Below are positions 31,087-40,232 of a stretch of 47,131 nt of DNA, piece after piece. Position 1 is the stretch's first letter. Each line of letters begins with the position of its first letter. Position numbers and translations under genes: made by a program. The notes beneath the pieces were generated by a model. The model had not been told where the DNA came from. It made no database searches and worked only from the letters and a program-made list of their open reading frames with translations. Source of the DNA: CAZJQD01 sp964548165 [NCBI: uncultured bacterium] (GTDB lineage Bacteria; UBA8481); NCBI GenBank assembly GCA_964548165.1, contig CAZJQD010000029.1:1-47131 (forward strand). The letters are read 5' to 3'.

Positions 31087-31815
31087 ATGAAGCGTTTCTG
31101 GTTGGCCCTGGCGGTGCTGGTCTTCGTGATCGGCAGTCTCAGCGCCTGCGGCAAGAAGCGGCCGGAGCGGGGATTGTCCGAGCGGGGCGAGCGCGCGGAG
31201 CGGACGGAGAGCGCCCGTGAGCGGGATGCCGGCGCAGAGCCGGAGTCGAGCGGTCCGTCGCTCCCGGCGGGACAGGTTGCCGTGACGCGCGTGATACAGG
31301 AGGGCGAGGACTATTCGATCACCCTCAACGGCGTACTCGGGATTCGGGGCGTAACCATCCGTTCGGGCAGCGGCGGCGAATTTCTCGCCTGGCCGCGACG
31401 CCGCGACGAGAACAACCGGTACTGGAACTACATCTTCGTGAATCGCGCCGACATGCCGGCGATGCTGGCGGCCGTCAAGAGCGGCGCGGGCGCGGCGGAG
31501 CCCCAGGGATTCCAGGTGACCAATACCAAGGTGAATGTCTTCGAGAACGCGAGAGGGCGCCGCAAGGCCTTCGTCGACTTCGAGCTCAACGGGGGCGTAG
31601 TGAAGCTCACGTCCTGGGGCATCCTCGCCGGGGCCAATGGACCATTCCTCGTGCCGCCCTCCGAGAAGCGCGGGGACGACTGGGAGGACGTGGTCTTCCC
31701 GGTGAGCAAGGAGTTCCGCGAGACGCTCCAGCAAGCGGCGCTGGCCGCCTACCAGGAGGCCGGGGGATCGATGGAACCCATGGCGAGCGGGTCGTCGGGC
31801 GCCAGCTCGAACTGA
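31087..31815 (+). CDS. Lipoprotein with two SpoVG-like repeats
   Basis: A 242-residue protein with a textbook lipoprotein signal (hydrophobic residues 5-18, lipobox LSAC, Cys21), then a charged Arg/Glu/Ser linker (22-60). Two repeats follow. Repeat 2 (about 142-227) follows SpoVG along its whole length: VTNTKVNVF, AFVDFEL, ANGPFLVPPSEKR, VVFPVSKEFRETLQQAALAAYQ. Repeat 1 (about 63-131) keeps the core: VTRVI, SITLNGVLGIRGVTI, GGEFLAWPRRR. SpoVG is normally a cytoplasmic nucleic-acid-binding protein of about 95 residues, so an exported tandem form is unexpected. AAGGAG stands 7 nt before ATG 31087; ATG 31081 would be too close. It follows pgpA by 28 nt. Function unknown. Confidence 0.82.
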   Translation: MKRFWLALAVLVFVIGSLSACGKKRPERGLSERGERAERTESARERDAGAEPESSGPSLPAGQVAVTRVIQEGEDYSITLNGVLGIRGVTIRSGSGGEFLAWPRRRDENNRYWNYIFVNRADMPAMLAAVKSGAGAAEPQGFQVTNTKVNVFENARGRRKAFVDFELNGGVVKLTSWGILAGANGPFLVPPSEKRGDDWEDVVFPVSKEFRETLQQAALAAYQEAGGSMEPMASGSSGASSN

Positions 31816-31835
31816 TCCCGGGGGCCGTACCAGGC

Positions 31836-33068
31836 GTGGGGATCGTCGCGCCCCCCGACGCCGCCTTCCGCTGTCATCGATGCAACCAGTGTTGCCGTGG
31901 GGCCTGGATCATCGGGATCACGGGGGACGAGGCCGCCTCCCTGCGCGCGCTCTACCCGGCAATCGAGCCCGTCGACGGCGAGGCTGGTGAGCGTGACGGC
32001 GTGCGATTTCTCCGCATGGCGAGGCGGGCGAGCGGAGAATGCGTCTACCTGGATCCGGATGGGTGCCGGATCCACAAGGAACACGGGGAGGCGGCCAAGC
32101 CCGCGATCTGCCGGCGATTTCCCTTCTCGCTGACGACGTTCGGCGCGACGACCTTCCTGCACCTCTCGCGCGTCTGCCCGTCGGTCTACGCGGAGCGCGG
32201 CGACCGGGGCACGGCTCTCCTGGAGGCCGCCGCGAGCGCCGACGTGGGCATCACGGCCATCGGAAGCCGGCGGGAGAGCGCGCCGGAATCCGTCCTCCTG
32301 GCAGGGACGCGCCGCATCTCGTATGCCGACTACCTCGTCCTTGAGCGTCGGATCGACCGGCTGATCAGAGACGAGCGGTGGCCGCTGGACGATGCGATGG
32401 CGGCGGTCGTCGTTCTCATCCGGCGCTGGGCGGACCATCCCGACGTGGAGGCGCGCAGGGCGGAGGCAGGCGACGAGAGCATGGATCTCGTGATGGAGGC
32501 GATCGCGCGTCGAGCTCCGCTGATGGGACTGCACCGGTACATCCTGGCGACACTGGTGACGGTGATCGAGAGCCGGAGGCATGGGCGTTTCTGGTCGCGC
32601 GAGTTCATCACGGACTTCGCGCGGTACGCGCGCATTCTCATGGCGCGAGGCCGTGACCGGCTGGCTGGAAGCGTTCGGGATGCGGGGCCCGTCGATGTCA
32701 ACCTGGCCGCTCTGGGGCACGTGACCTGGCCGCGCCGGCAGGCGCCGAGCCTCGTGCCGGTGCGTAGCCTCATAGCCTCTCACGTTCACCGCAAGCTCCT
32801 CCTGACCTCGGGTCCCGACATCGAGTTCAGCTGGCATCTCATGCTCATCGCGTACGCCGTCCTGAAGTTCTACGCGCGCGCGAACGCGGTGGCCGCCGGC
32901 CGCGACGAGCTGATACCGACGGACGTGGAGGAGGGCGTTCGGATCGCGGAGTATCATCTCTTGTTGCACCCCCAGCACCTGCCGCCCCTGCAGACGCGCT
33001 TTCTCGGCGGCTGGTTCCGGCGATTCCTCTTTCACCCCGCGTTTCCGAGCTCGATGACGTGCCTGTGA
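31836..33068 (+). CDS. YkgJ/FliB-like Cys-cluster protein
   Basis: A 410-residue cytoplasmic protein. The first 120 residues carry the PF03692-type cysteine cluster: CHRCNQCC (C13, C16, C19, C20), ECVYLDPDGCRIH, KPAICRRFPF and RVCPS, expected to bind zinc or an Fe-S cluster. The remaining 290 residues are helical and unlike short YkgJ proteins. Length and cluster position resemble FliB, the flagellin lysine N-methylase, and a flagellin gene lies 1.3 kb downstream with only one gene between. The methylase role is inference. GTG start, no strong SD. It ends in a GTGA overlap with the next gene, and follows the SpoVG-like lipoprotein gene by 20 nt. Confidence 0.75.
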   Translation: MGIVAPPDAAFRCHRCNQCCRGAWIIGITGDEAASLRALYPAIEPVDGEAGERDGVRFLRMARRASGECVYLDPDGCRIHKEHGEAAKPAICRRFPFSLTTFGATTFLHLSRVCPSVYAERGDRGTALLEAAASADVGITAIGSRRESAPESVLLAGTRRISYADYLVLERRIDRLIRDERWPLDDAMAAVVVLIRRWADHPDVEARRAEAGDESMDLVMEAIARRAPLMGLHRYILATLVTVIESRRHGRFWSREFITDFARYARILMARGRDRLAGSVRDAGPVDVNLAALGHVTWPRRQAPSLVPVRSLIASHVHRKLLLTSGPDIEFSWHLMLIAYAVLKFYARANAVAAGRDELIPTDVEEGVRIAEYHLLLHPQHLPPLQTRFLGGWFRRFLFHPAFPSSMTCL

Positions 33069-34255
33069 CAAGGAGGAACCTTGGACGTGCACGTGCCTTG
33101 AGGTTGCTGGCCGTGGCGCTGGTGTTCGGACTTGTCCCCGAGGCGGGCGCCGTGACGCTGACGGAACGGAGCGAGGCTGTCTTCTCGGCCGCGGCGGCCT
33201 TGCGAGCGGCGGGGCAGCAGGGGCCGGCGCTGGCGGAGGCGGTGCGGGAGGTTATCGCGGCCCGGCGTGCAAGGGATGGGCAGAGGTTGAGGCGGGCCCT
33301 GGATCGCGCCGAACTCCTCCTGGAGCCGACCGCCGAGTCCTGGGATCCCGCTCGCGTGGACCTGAGAGCGTGGGAGGTCGCCGAGGGGCGAGAGCTTGGG
33401 ATCACCGTTTGGAGGCAGGGTCGCGAGTTTCGCCTGCTCGATCCGGCGGAGCTCGATGAGCGCGCCGTCTATCTCGGGCTCAGAGCGGCCACCACCATCC
33501 GCGGGCTGGGGCTCGCGCTTCCACCCTACGAGCGAGCAGCGATCGCGCCCGTGGAATTTCCGCCCCGCGGTTTTGCGGCGTGGAACTTCGCCCGCCAGCG
33601 CCTCGACTCGATCGCGATCCTGTCTGGCCGCCCGATCACGGTCATACCCGTCATGGATCCGGGGCGACCCCAGGAAGCCGAGTGGCGTCGGGCGCTGAGC
33701 GCTGTCGGGCTTGTACCCGGGGCGTTGACGCGCGACCTGGAGGACGTTCCGGGCGAATGGTGGGCTAGCGGCGGGCCCGCGATGCTCGTCTGGGCGGGGG
33801 AGACCCTGGCATTTTCGCGCGTCCTGGCGAGCGCGGCCCGCGTGGGTAGTTCCTCCGTCATCATCGTGATGGACCCGCGTGTCACGGGGCTGGAACGGCA
33901 CCTTGCCACCCTTTCCGACCTGGGCGATACGCCGCGGGTGCTGGGCTGGCGGGAGGGCGCGGCGGTGGCCGTCTACTCCCCGCGAGTCGTCCTCGTGGGG
34001 AACTCCTCGGCGGTGACGCTTCCCGTGGAGATCCTGACGGATGTGATCGAGCCGCTGGGTGTCGTACGAGATACCGAGCCCTCGCCGTACGTGGCGAGCC
34101 GTTCGGCGCAAGCCCGGCCGCGGTTCGCCAGGGTCGAGGTCTGGACGGACGAGGGCGTGCTCCAGGAGACCTATCGCATCCGGCTTGTGGCGCGGTCACG
34201 GTTCCAGGCGCCACCGGCCAGCACGCTCATCGTGCGGTTCGAAGCGGGATCGTGA
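33065..34255 (+). CDS. Secreted protein of unknown function
   Basis: A 396-residue protein with an N-terminal signal peptide (RRNLGRAR, hydrophobic LRLLAVALVFGLV, probable cleavage after PEAGA). No family was recognised. Residues 25-90 are helical and Ala/Arg-rich; the remainder alternates beta strands and helices (ITVIPVMDPG, PAMLVWAGETLAF, SSVIIVMDPRV, AVAVYSPRVVLVGNSS), suggesting an alpha/beta domain, with a beta-rich end (RFARVEVWTDEGV). GTG 33065 is chosen because it forms a GTGA overlap with the preceding gene; GTG 33059 is possible. An AAGGAGG at 33070-33076 has no in-frame start at a usable distance. The position before flagellin may mean an envelope or motility role. Confidence 0.65.
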   Translation: MTRRNLGRARALRLLAVALVFGLVPEAGAVTLTERSEAVFSAAAALRAAGQQGPALAEAVREVIAARRARDGQRLRRALDRAELLLEPTAESWDPARVDLRAWEVAEGRELGITVWRQGREFRLLDPAELDERAVYLGLRAATTIRGLGLALPPYERAAIAPVEFPPRGFAAWNFARQRLDSIAILSGRPITVIPVMDPGRPQEAEWRRALSAVGLVPGALTRDLEDVPGEWWASGGPAMLVWAGETLAFSRVLASAARVGSSSVIIVMDPRVTGLERHLATLSDLGDTPRVLGWREGAAVAVYSPRVVLVGNSSAVTLPVEILTDVIEPLGVVRDTEPSPYVASRSAQARPRFARVEVWTDEGVLQETYRIRLVARSRFQAPPASTLIVRFEAGS

Positions 34256-34310
34256 CGGGTGGGGAGCCGGACCCTGCTGTGGAGAGAGCCAACTTTTATC
34301 TTTTGACGGG

Positions 34311-34340
34311 TTGACGCGTGGTTGCGTAGCCCCCTATGCT
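34311..34340 (+). promoter_or_regulatory. Flagellin promoter (sigma-70 type)
   Basis: TTGACG at 34311-34316 and TATGCT at 34335-34340 are 18 nt apart. A second TTGACG at 34303-34308 is 26 nt from the -10 box. The predicted leader is about 50 nt and holds a 7-bp hairpin (GGCGTTC 34355-34361 with GAACGCC 34367-34373) and two GGA-containing purine tracts that resemble CsrA targets. No FliA-type box was found. Confidence 0.55.
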
Positions 34341-34399
34341 TTACGTGTACAGGAGGCGTTCGACGGGAACGCCATGACAGGGAAGGGAGGGCATACGAC

Positions 34400-35233
34400 A
34401 TGCCCATCAAGCCGACCGATACATCCGCCGCGCAATTTGGCCTGCGGATCACCGATCTCACGCGCAAGGAAACCGCCGACACCCTGAACCGCATCGCATC
34501 GGGCCTGAGGATCAACAAGGCCTCCGACGATGCCGCCGGCCTGGGTATTTCCGAGCGCCTGAAGGCTCTCTCGAACGGCTACCGCCAGGTCGAGGACAAT
34601 CTTCAGAGCGGCATCTCCGCGCTCCAGGTTGCCGAGGGCGGCCTGTCGAGCATCAACGACGCGGCCCAGAGGCTCCGGGAGCTGACGGTCCAGGCGGCCA
34701 ACGACACGCTGACCGACGAGGATCGCCAGGCGATCCAGGCCGAGGTCACTCAGCTCGTCGAGGAGATCGACAGCCAGGCCGGGAGCACGCAGTTCAACGG
34801 CCAGCCGCTCTTCTCGGGCCAGTACAGCGCCGCCAACGGCGGGCTCCAGATCCAGTCTGGCGCGAGCGAGGGCGAGACCCTGCAGATCGACATCGAGCAG
34901 GTGAACGCCGGGACGCTCGGCTTGTCCGGGCTCGACGTCTCCACCCGCGAGGCAGCGTCAGCCTCGCTCGATCGCATCGACGCGGCGATCGCGAGCGTGA
35001 GCGGGCAGTTGTCCACGATCGGCAGTTACCAGAACCGGGTCGAGAGTTCGCTCTCGTTCGTGGGCATCGCGCGGGAGAACACGCAGTCGGCGCTCTCGCA
35101 GATCCGCGACGCCAACCTTGCCCAGGAAGCGGTCGGTCTCTCGCTGTTGCAGATCCGGAACCAGAGCGGCCTTGCCGCGCTCTCGCAGAGCAACATCGGC
35201 GCGCAGTCCGCGCTGAACCTGCTGGGATCCTAG
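34400..35233 (+). CDS. Flagellin
   Basis: A 277-residue flagellin, the filament subunit secreted by the flagellar type III system. Conserved N-terminal D0/D1 segments (IASGLRINKASDDAAGLGISERLKAL, given here only as position 32-57) and the C-terminal counterpart (QNRVESS, RDANLAQEAV, LLQIRNQSGLAALSQSN) are complete; the central variable region is nearly absent, so this is a minimal flagellin. ATG with a GGGAGGG SD about 9 nt upstream. It has its own promoter and terminator and stands alone, without hook, chaperone or other flagellar genes in the window. The upstream Cys-cluster protein may modify it (inference). Confidence 0.96.
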   Translation: MPIKPTDTSAAQFGLRITDLTRKETADTLNRIASGLRINKASDDAAGLGISERLKALSNGYRQVEDNLQSGISALQVAEGGLSSINDAAQRLRELTVQAANDTLTDEDRQAIQAEVTQLVEEIDSQAGSTQFNGQPLFSGQYSAANGGLQIQSGASEGETLQIDIEQVNAGTLGLSGLDVSTREAASASLDRIDAAIASVSGQLSTIGSYQNRVESSLSFVGIARENTQSALSQIRDANLAQEAVGLSLLQIRNQSGLAALSQSNIGAQSALNLLGS

Positions 35234-35248
35234 ACGTCGTTTCCTACG

Positions 35249-35284
35249 GACGCCCTCTGGGAACCCCGGGGGGCGTCTTGATTT
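35249..35284 (+). terminator. Rho-independent terminator of flagellin
   Basis: GACGCCC (35249-35255) pairs with GGGCGTC (35271-35277) with further GC pairing inside, followed by TTGATTT. It lies 16 nt past the stop codon. Confidence 0.85.
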
Positions 35285-35296
35285 AACGGGCGGCCG

Positions 35297-36817
35297 CTAG
35301 CGGCAGGGGATCCGCGCGCGGAAGATGGAGCCCTTGCCGGGCTCGCTCTCGACCGTCAGCCGGCCGCGATGACCGGTGACGATCTCGCGGGCGATATAGA
35401 GTCCGAGTCCCAGCCCGCCCCTGTGGTCGGCGCCCGGGGAGCGGCCGAACTGCTTGAAGATCTCTTCCTGCTCACCCGGCGCGATCCCGCTCCCCTGGTC
35501 TTCCACCTCGAGGCAGGCGGCATCGCCATCCTTGTAGACGCGGACGATCACCGGGCGTCCCTGGCCATACTTGACCGCATTCGTGAGGAGATTCATGACG
35601 ACCTGGGAGAGCCGGAACTCATCCCAGGACCCGATGACGGGCTCGGGCGCCTCGCATTGGATCAGGACCGCGTCCCTTTCGCGGATCCGCTTCGTATCCG
35701 TCACGGCGTCGCGGGCGATGGCGGCGAGGTCGACGCCGTCGCGGGGTTGCAGGCTGAGACCGCCGGAGGAGATCCGGGTGACGTCGAGGAGGTGATTGAC
35801 ATGCTCGGCGATGCGGGAGGACTGACGCTCGACGATCGTGAGCATCTCGCCGAGGTGCCTGGGGCACTCCTTGTCGCATCCCTGGTCACCGAGGTATTTC
35901 ACCAGTCCCTGGACCTGAATCCGGAGGGCGGCGAGGGGCGTCCTGAGCTCGTGCGCGGCGATGGAGACGAACGTGTCGCGGGCCTGGACGGCGGCCTCCG
36001 CCCGCTCACGCGCTTGCGACTCGACCGCGGCCAGCCGCTCCACCTCACGTCGCGCCGTCTCGAGGTCGGTGACGTCGAAGGAGATCCCGACGCATCCGGC
36101 GATGGCGCCGTCCGCGCCCCGGGCCGGTTCCACGAAGACCCGGAAGTCACGGGCCTGGAATCCAGCCGAGTAGGAGACGCTCTCGCCATCGAGCGCAAGG
36201 CGATGCATGGCGACGATCCTGCCGTCGGGGTCCTGCCCGGCGACGAACTGCTCGAGCGTGAGGCCGACCACGTCGGATTCCTTGATCCCCAGGTAGTCGA
36301 GCGCGCGGCCCTTGGAGGAGAGGATCTTCAGGTTACGGTCGGTGACGTAGAGCGTGGCCGGAAGGTTCTCGAGCATGAGCGTCAGCTGGTCGACGCTCTT
36401 GTCGCGCTCTTGCTCCGCGCGGATACGCTCGGTGATCTCGCTGAGCATCACCACCGCGCCCTGGAGGGAGCCATCCGCATTCGCGAGGGGTTCCGCCCGG
36501 AAGATGGCCCAGCGGATCTCGCCGTCGGGCCGGCGCACGCCCATGGTGCGCGCGGCGGCCGATTGCCCGGTGGAGAGGCAGATGGAGACCGGGTACTCGG
36601 CGACCGGGCAGGGTGAGCCATCCTCGCGAAGGGTCACGCCCTCCCAATCCGGGACATGGCGGTGCGTCACGGAGTCGAAGGAGAGGCCGAAGAAATCGCA
36701 CGCGGCGGCGTTCGCCATCCGGATGGATCCATCGAGGCCGACCTCGACGATGCCGGCGGGATGCAGGTCGAGAATCTGCCTGAGGTCCTTGGAGGCGCCG
36801 TCCAGGAGAGTCGACAT
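35297..36817 (-). CDS. Cytoplasmic PAS sensor histidine kinase
   Basis: A 506-residue kinase with no membrane segment. Two PAS domains (about 12-130 and 145-255) precede a short coiled coil, a HisKA domain with AAHELRTPL (phosphoacceptor His289), and an HATPase domain with N-box NLLTNAVKYG, G1 DQGSGI and G2 GLGLGLYIARE. It would sense a cytosolic signal, perhaps redox or a small molecule. No response regulator is present in the window. It follows arsJ by 48 nt on the same strand and could be cotranscribed with the arsenic operon. No SD was found before the ATG. Confidence 0.92.
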   Translation of the reverse strand: MSTLLDGASKDLRQILDLHPAGIVEVGLDGSIRMANAAACDFFGLSFDSVTHRHVPDWEGVTLREDGSPCPVAEYPVSICLSTGQSAAARTMGVRRPDGEIRWAIFRAEPLANADGSLQGAVVMLSEITERIRAEQERDKSVDQLTLMLENLPATLYVTDRNLKILSSKGRALDYLGIKESDVVGLTLEQFVAGQDPDGRIVAMHRLALDGESVSYSAGFQARDFRVFVEPARGADGAIAGCVGISFDVTDLETARREVERLAAVESQARERAEAAVQARDTFVSIAAHELRTPLAALRIQVQGLVKYLGDQGCDKECPRHLGEMLTIVERQSSRIAEHVNHLLDVTRISSGGLSLQPRDGVDLAAIARDAVTDTKRIRERDAVLIQCEAPEPVIGSWDEFRLSQVVMNLLTNAVKYGQGRPVIVRVYKDGDAACLEVEDQGSGIAPGEQEEIFKQFGRSPGADHRGGLGLGLYIAREIVTGHRGRLTVESEPGKGSIFRARIPCR

Positions 36818-36865
36818 GCGAGCATTTTTCGGACTCGGGCGCGTGATGCAATCGAAAAGAAGGGG

Positions 36866-38074
36866 CTAAGCCGGGGCCCCCCCGGGGCGCGGGAGAAACC
36901 AGCCGATGAGGGCGGCGGCAAGAGCGAAGACGGCGGAGGTCGCGAGGCAGGCATCGAGCCCGCCGAGTTGAAACATGACGCCTGAAAGGAGCGTGCCGAG
37001 CAGGCGACCGCAGGCGTTGGCCATGTAGTAGAAGCCGACGCGGAGCGCGACCTTGTCACCCTCGGCGTAGGCCAGGATGAGGTAGGAGTGCACGGAGGAG
37101 TTCACGGCAAAGACGGCGCAGAAGAGGAGGAGCCCGGAGAGGATGGTCGGCGCGGCAGGGAATCGCGCGGCCAGGCCGGCGCTGATGGCGCTCATCGCGA
37201 GGAAGAGGAGCGCGGCGAGCCAGAAGGCCGAGCGGCCCTGGGGGGCGTGCCCGTGGGTCCAGGTCCTGATGAGGCCGGGCGCGGCGGATTGAACGACGCC
37301 GTAGACGATGACCCAGAGCGCCAGGAACGAGCCCACGCCCGTGAACGTCCATCCGAGCGTGGAGTAGAGGAAGATGGGAACAGCCACGACAAACCAGACG
37401 TCGCGGCTGGCGAAGAGAAAGACCCGTGCCGCCGAGAGCACGTTGACGCCGCGGTTGGAGGAGAAGACGGCGCGCAGGCCCACCTTCTCCTTCACCTTCC
37501 CGATCTCTCGCGGGAGAAAGAGCGTGGAGGCGGCCAGGACGGCGACGAGCCCGCCGGCCATGGCCCAGAGCGAGCCGCGAAAGCCCAGCGTCGCCAGGAG
37601 GAATCCGCCGAGGAAGAAGCCGACGCCCTTGAGCGCGTTCTTCGACCCGGTGAGGACGGCCACCCAGCGGAAGAGGGAGGACGCGTCGTCCTTTGGGACG
37701 AGGAACTTCACCGCCGTCTTTGAGCTCATCTTCGTCAGGTCCTTGGCGACGCCCGAGAGCGCCTGCGCGGCCATGACGTAGGCGACAGATGACAGCCTGG
37801 CCCACGACGGGTCGAGGAGGGAGAGCATCGCCAGGGCCACGACCTGCAGGCCGAGCCCGCCGAGCAAGGTGGAGCGAAGCCCGGTGCGGGCGGCCAGCCA
37901 GCCCCCGAAGAGATTGGTGATGATGCCGCAGAACTCGTAGAGGAGAAAGAGGAAGGCCAGCTCCACGGGCGTATAGCCGAGCTCATGGAAGTGCAGGAGC
38001 ACGAGCATGTGCAGGGCGCCGTCCGTCAGGGTGAAGGCCCAATAGGCCAGCGTGACGAGGAGGTAGTTGCGCAT
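36866..38074 (-). CDS. arsJ: ArsJ, MFS exporter of 1-arseno-3-phosphoglycerate
   Basis: A 402-residue major facilitator with about 12 hydrophobic segments. The N-terminus MRNYLLVTLAYWAFTLTDGA is characteristic of ArsJ, and the GAPDH gene immediately upstream is its known partner: GAPDH uses arsenate in place of phosphate to form unstable 1-arseno-3-phosphoglycerate, which ArsJ exports. ATG 38074 has GGTGG five bases upstream and is preferred to GTG 38083; the gap after the GAPDH gene is 15 nt. Together with arsR and acr3 this makes a combined arsenate/arsenite resistance operon. Confidence 0.93.
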   Translation of the reverse strand: MRNYLLVTLAYWAFTLTDGALHMLVLLHFHELGYTPVELAFLFLLYEFCGIITNLFGGWLAARTGLRSTLLGGLGLQVVALAMLSLLDPSWARLSSVAYVMAAQALSGVAKDLTKMSSKTAVKFLVPKDDASSLFRWVAVLTGSKNALKGVGFFLGGFLLATLGFRGSLWAMAGGLVAVLAASTLFLPREIGKVKEKVGLRAVFSSNRGVNVLSAARVFLFASRDVWFVVAVPIFLYSTLGWTFTGVGSFLALWVIVYGVVQSAAPGLIRTWTHGHAPQGRSAFWLAALLFLAMSAISAGLAARFPAAPTILSGLLLFCAVFAVNSSVHSYLILAYAEGDKVALRVGFYYMANACGRLLGTLLSGVMFQLGGLDACLATSAVFALAAALIGWFLPRPGGAPA

Positions 38075-38089
38075 GCCGTCCACCGGCGG

Positions 38090-39097
38090 TTAGAGACTGC
38101 GGGCGACGATGCGCGCGAGCTCGATCATGCGGTTGACGTAGCCGATCTCGTTGTCATACCACGCGAGGATCTTCACGCAGGTCTCGTTCACGACCATGGT
38201 CGAGAGGGCGTCCACGATCGAAGACCGCGTGTCGTCCTTGAAATCGACGGAGACGAGCGGCCGTTCCTCGTAGCCGAGGATGCCGTGCAGGGCGCCCTCG
38301 GAGGCGGCTTTCAGGAGGCCGTTGACCTCCTCGACCGTCGTCCGCCGGGCGACTTCGAAGACGCAGTCGGTGAGGGAGGCGTTGAGGAGCGGGACGCGAA
38401 CGGCGATCCCGTTGAGCCGCCCCTTGAGCTCGGGATAGATCAGCGTGATGGCGGTCGCGGAGCCCGTGGAGGTGGGGATGAGCGAGAGGCCGGCGGCGCG
38501 GGCGCGGCGGAGATCCTTGTGTGGGGCGTCGACGACGACCTGGGTGTTCGTGGCGTCGTGGATGGTGGTGACGACGCCATGGGTTATGCCGAGCCCCTCG
38601 TGGATGACCTTGACGACGGGGGCGAGGCAGTTCGTGGTGCAGGAGGCCGCGGTGAGGATGCGGTGGTCGGCGGGGCGATACTCGTGGTGATTGACACCGA
38701 CGACGACATTCAGCGCGGAGGGATCCTTCACAGGGGCGGCGACGATGACTTTCTTGACGCCGCGCTCGAAGTAGGGCGCGAGCGTCTCGACGGTCCGGAA
38801 CTTGCCGGAGCATTCGAGCACGATATCGATGCCGAGGTCGCTCCAGGGGACATCGCCGGGCCGCGCCTGTTCCGTGAAGCCGAGCGGCGCGCCGTCGATG
38901 GAGAGGGCCCCTTTCCCGCCGCGGACGTCGCGGTTCCAGCGACCGTGGATCGAGTCGAAGACGAGGAGGTGAGCGGCCGCGTCAGCCCCGCCCCTCAGTT
39001 CATTGACATGGGTGAACTCGAGATCGGGTCCGCCCCAGCCGGCTCTCAGCGCCAGCCGTCCCATCCTGCCGAACCCGTTGATGCCAATGCGTGTCAT
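38090..39097 (-). CDS. ArsJ-associated glyceraldehyde-3-phosphate dehydrogenase
   Basis: A 335-residue GAPDH. The NAD site is [10 protein letters not shown], the active site SCTTNC holds Cys153 and the paired His is His180 (TTIHDATNT). The run [12 protein letters not shown] and the later [21 protein letters not shown] motifs match the arsenate-detoxification GAPDH group that pairs with ArsJ rather than a glycolytic enzyme. The reaction is glyceraldehyde 3-phosphate + arsenate + NAD to 1-arseno-3-phosphoglycerate. It follows acr3 by 31 nt and precedes arsJ by 15 nt. GGGAG lies about 10 nt before the ATG. Confidence 0.93.
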   Translation of the reverse strand: MTRIGINGFGRMGRLALRAGWGGPDLEFTHVNELRGGADAAAHLLVFDSIHGRWNRDVRGGKGALSIDGAPLGFTEQARPGDVPWSDLGIDIVLECSGKFRTVETLAPYFERGVKKVIVAAPVKDPSALNVVVGVNHHEYRPADHRILTAASCTTNCLAPVVKVIHEGLGITHGVVTTIHDATNTQVVVDAPHKDLRRARAAGLSLIPTSTGSATAITLIYPELKGRLNGIAVRVPLLNASLTDCVFEVARRTTVEEVNGLLKAASEGALHGILGYEERPLVSVDFKDDTRSSIVDALSTMVVNETCVKILAWYDNEIGYVNRMIELARIVARSL

Positions 39098-39128
39098 GAG
39101 GAACTGCTCCCGCGGTGGAATGTCATGG

Positions 39129-40202
39129 TCATGCGCCGGCGCCTGAACCCGCGCACGTCTCGATGTAGAGCCGCTTTTTGAACCAGAGGGCGACGTTGAC
39201 GAGCCCGATCATGACGGGCACTTCCACGAGCGGACCGATGACGGCTGCGAACGCGGCCCCATGCTCGATCGTGAAGATCCCGACCGCGACCGCGATGGCG
39301 AGCTCGAAATTGTTCGACGCGGCGGTGAAGGAGAGAGTCGTCGCCTGCCCGTAGGAGGCGCGAAGCCTCCAGCTCAGGACGAAACTGATGAGAAACATCA
39401 GGAGGAAGTACACGAGGAGCGGGATGGCGATGAGGACGACGGCACCGGGCCGGGCCACGATCTTGTCGCCCTGGATGGCGAACATCGCGACGATGGTGAA
39501 GAGGAGCGCGATGAGCGTCAAGGGGCTGATCCGGGGGATGAAGGCGCGCTCGTACCACTCCCGGCCCCGCGCCCTGACGAGCGCCAGCCTGGTCAGCATG
39601 CCGGCGAGGAACGGTATACCCAGGTAGATGAAGACGCTCTCGGCAATGGCGCCGATCGTGATCCCGGAGATATCCACGCCGCCGAAGTCCATGCCCACGA
39701 GCGGCGGGAGGACCTTGATGAATATCCAGGCATAGACCGAGTAGAAGAAGACTTGGAAGAGCGAGTTGAAGGCGACGAGCCCGGCGGCGTATTCGCGGTC
39801 GCCGTCCGCGAGGTCGTTCCAGACGATGACCATGGCGATGCAGCGCGCCAGGCCGATGAGGATGAGGCCCAGAAAATACTCGGGGTAGTCGCGCAGGAAG
39901 GTGATGGCGAGGCCGAACATGAGAAAGGGCCCGATGATCCAGTTCTGCACGAGCGAGAGAAGCAGGACGCGGACGTTGCGAAAGACGAGCGGCAGTTCCT
40001 CGTAGCGGACCTTCGCGAGCGGCGGATACATCATGACGATGAGCCCGATCGCGATGGGGATCGAGGTCGTGCCGACGGACCAGGCGTTGATGAGTGGTTT
40101 CACGCCCGGGAAGAGCCAGCCGCCACCCACTCCCACGGCCATCGCCAGGAAAATCCAGAGGGTAAGGTAGCGGTCGAGGAAAGAGAGCTTTCGGTCACTC
40201 AT
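39129..40202 (-). CDS. acr3: Acr3-family arsenite efflux transporter
   Basis: A 357-residue membrane protein with ten predicted transmembrane segments of the ACR3 (not ArsB) type. It begins with [20 protein letters not shown] and contains [16 protein letters not shown] with the essential Cys121, and [15 protein letters not shown] and [13 protein letters not shown] near the end. It extrudes arsenite driven by the proton gradient. Second gene of the operon, 30 nt after arsR. The SD is weak (CGGAACG). Confidence 0.95.
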   Translation of the reverse strand: MSDRKLSFLDRYLTLWIFLAMAVGVGGGWLFPGVKPLINAWSVGTTSIPIAIGLIVMMYPPLAKVRYEELPLVFRNVRVLLLSLVQNWIIGPFLMFGLAITFLRDYPEYFLGLILIGLARCIAMVIVWNDLADGDREYAAGLVAFNSLFQVFFYSVYAWIFIKVLPPLVGMDFGGVDISGITIGAIAESVFIYLGIPFLAGMLTRLALVRARGREWYERAFIPRISPLTLIALLFTIVAMFAIQGDKIVARPGAVVLIAIPLLVYFLLMFLISFVLSWRLRASYGQATTLSFTAASNNFELAIAVAVGIFTIEHGAAFAAVIGPLVEVPVMIGLVNVALWFKKRLYIETCAGSGAGA

Positions 40203-40232
40203 GGCGTCGTTCCGCGCGGCGTCGGGGCATGG

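Noticed and set aside
34257-34340. FliA (sigma-28) or sigma-54 promoter for flagellin
   Set aside because: No TAAA-N15-GCCGATAA or TGGCAC-N5-TTGC pattern is present; the sigma-70-like boxes are better.
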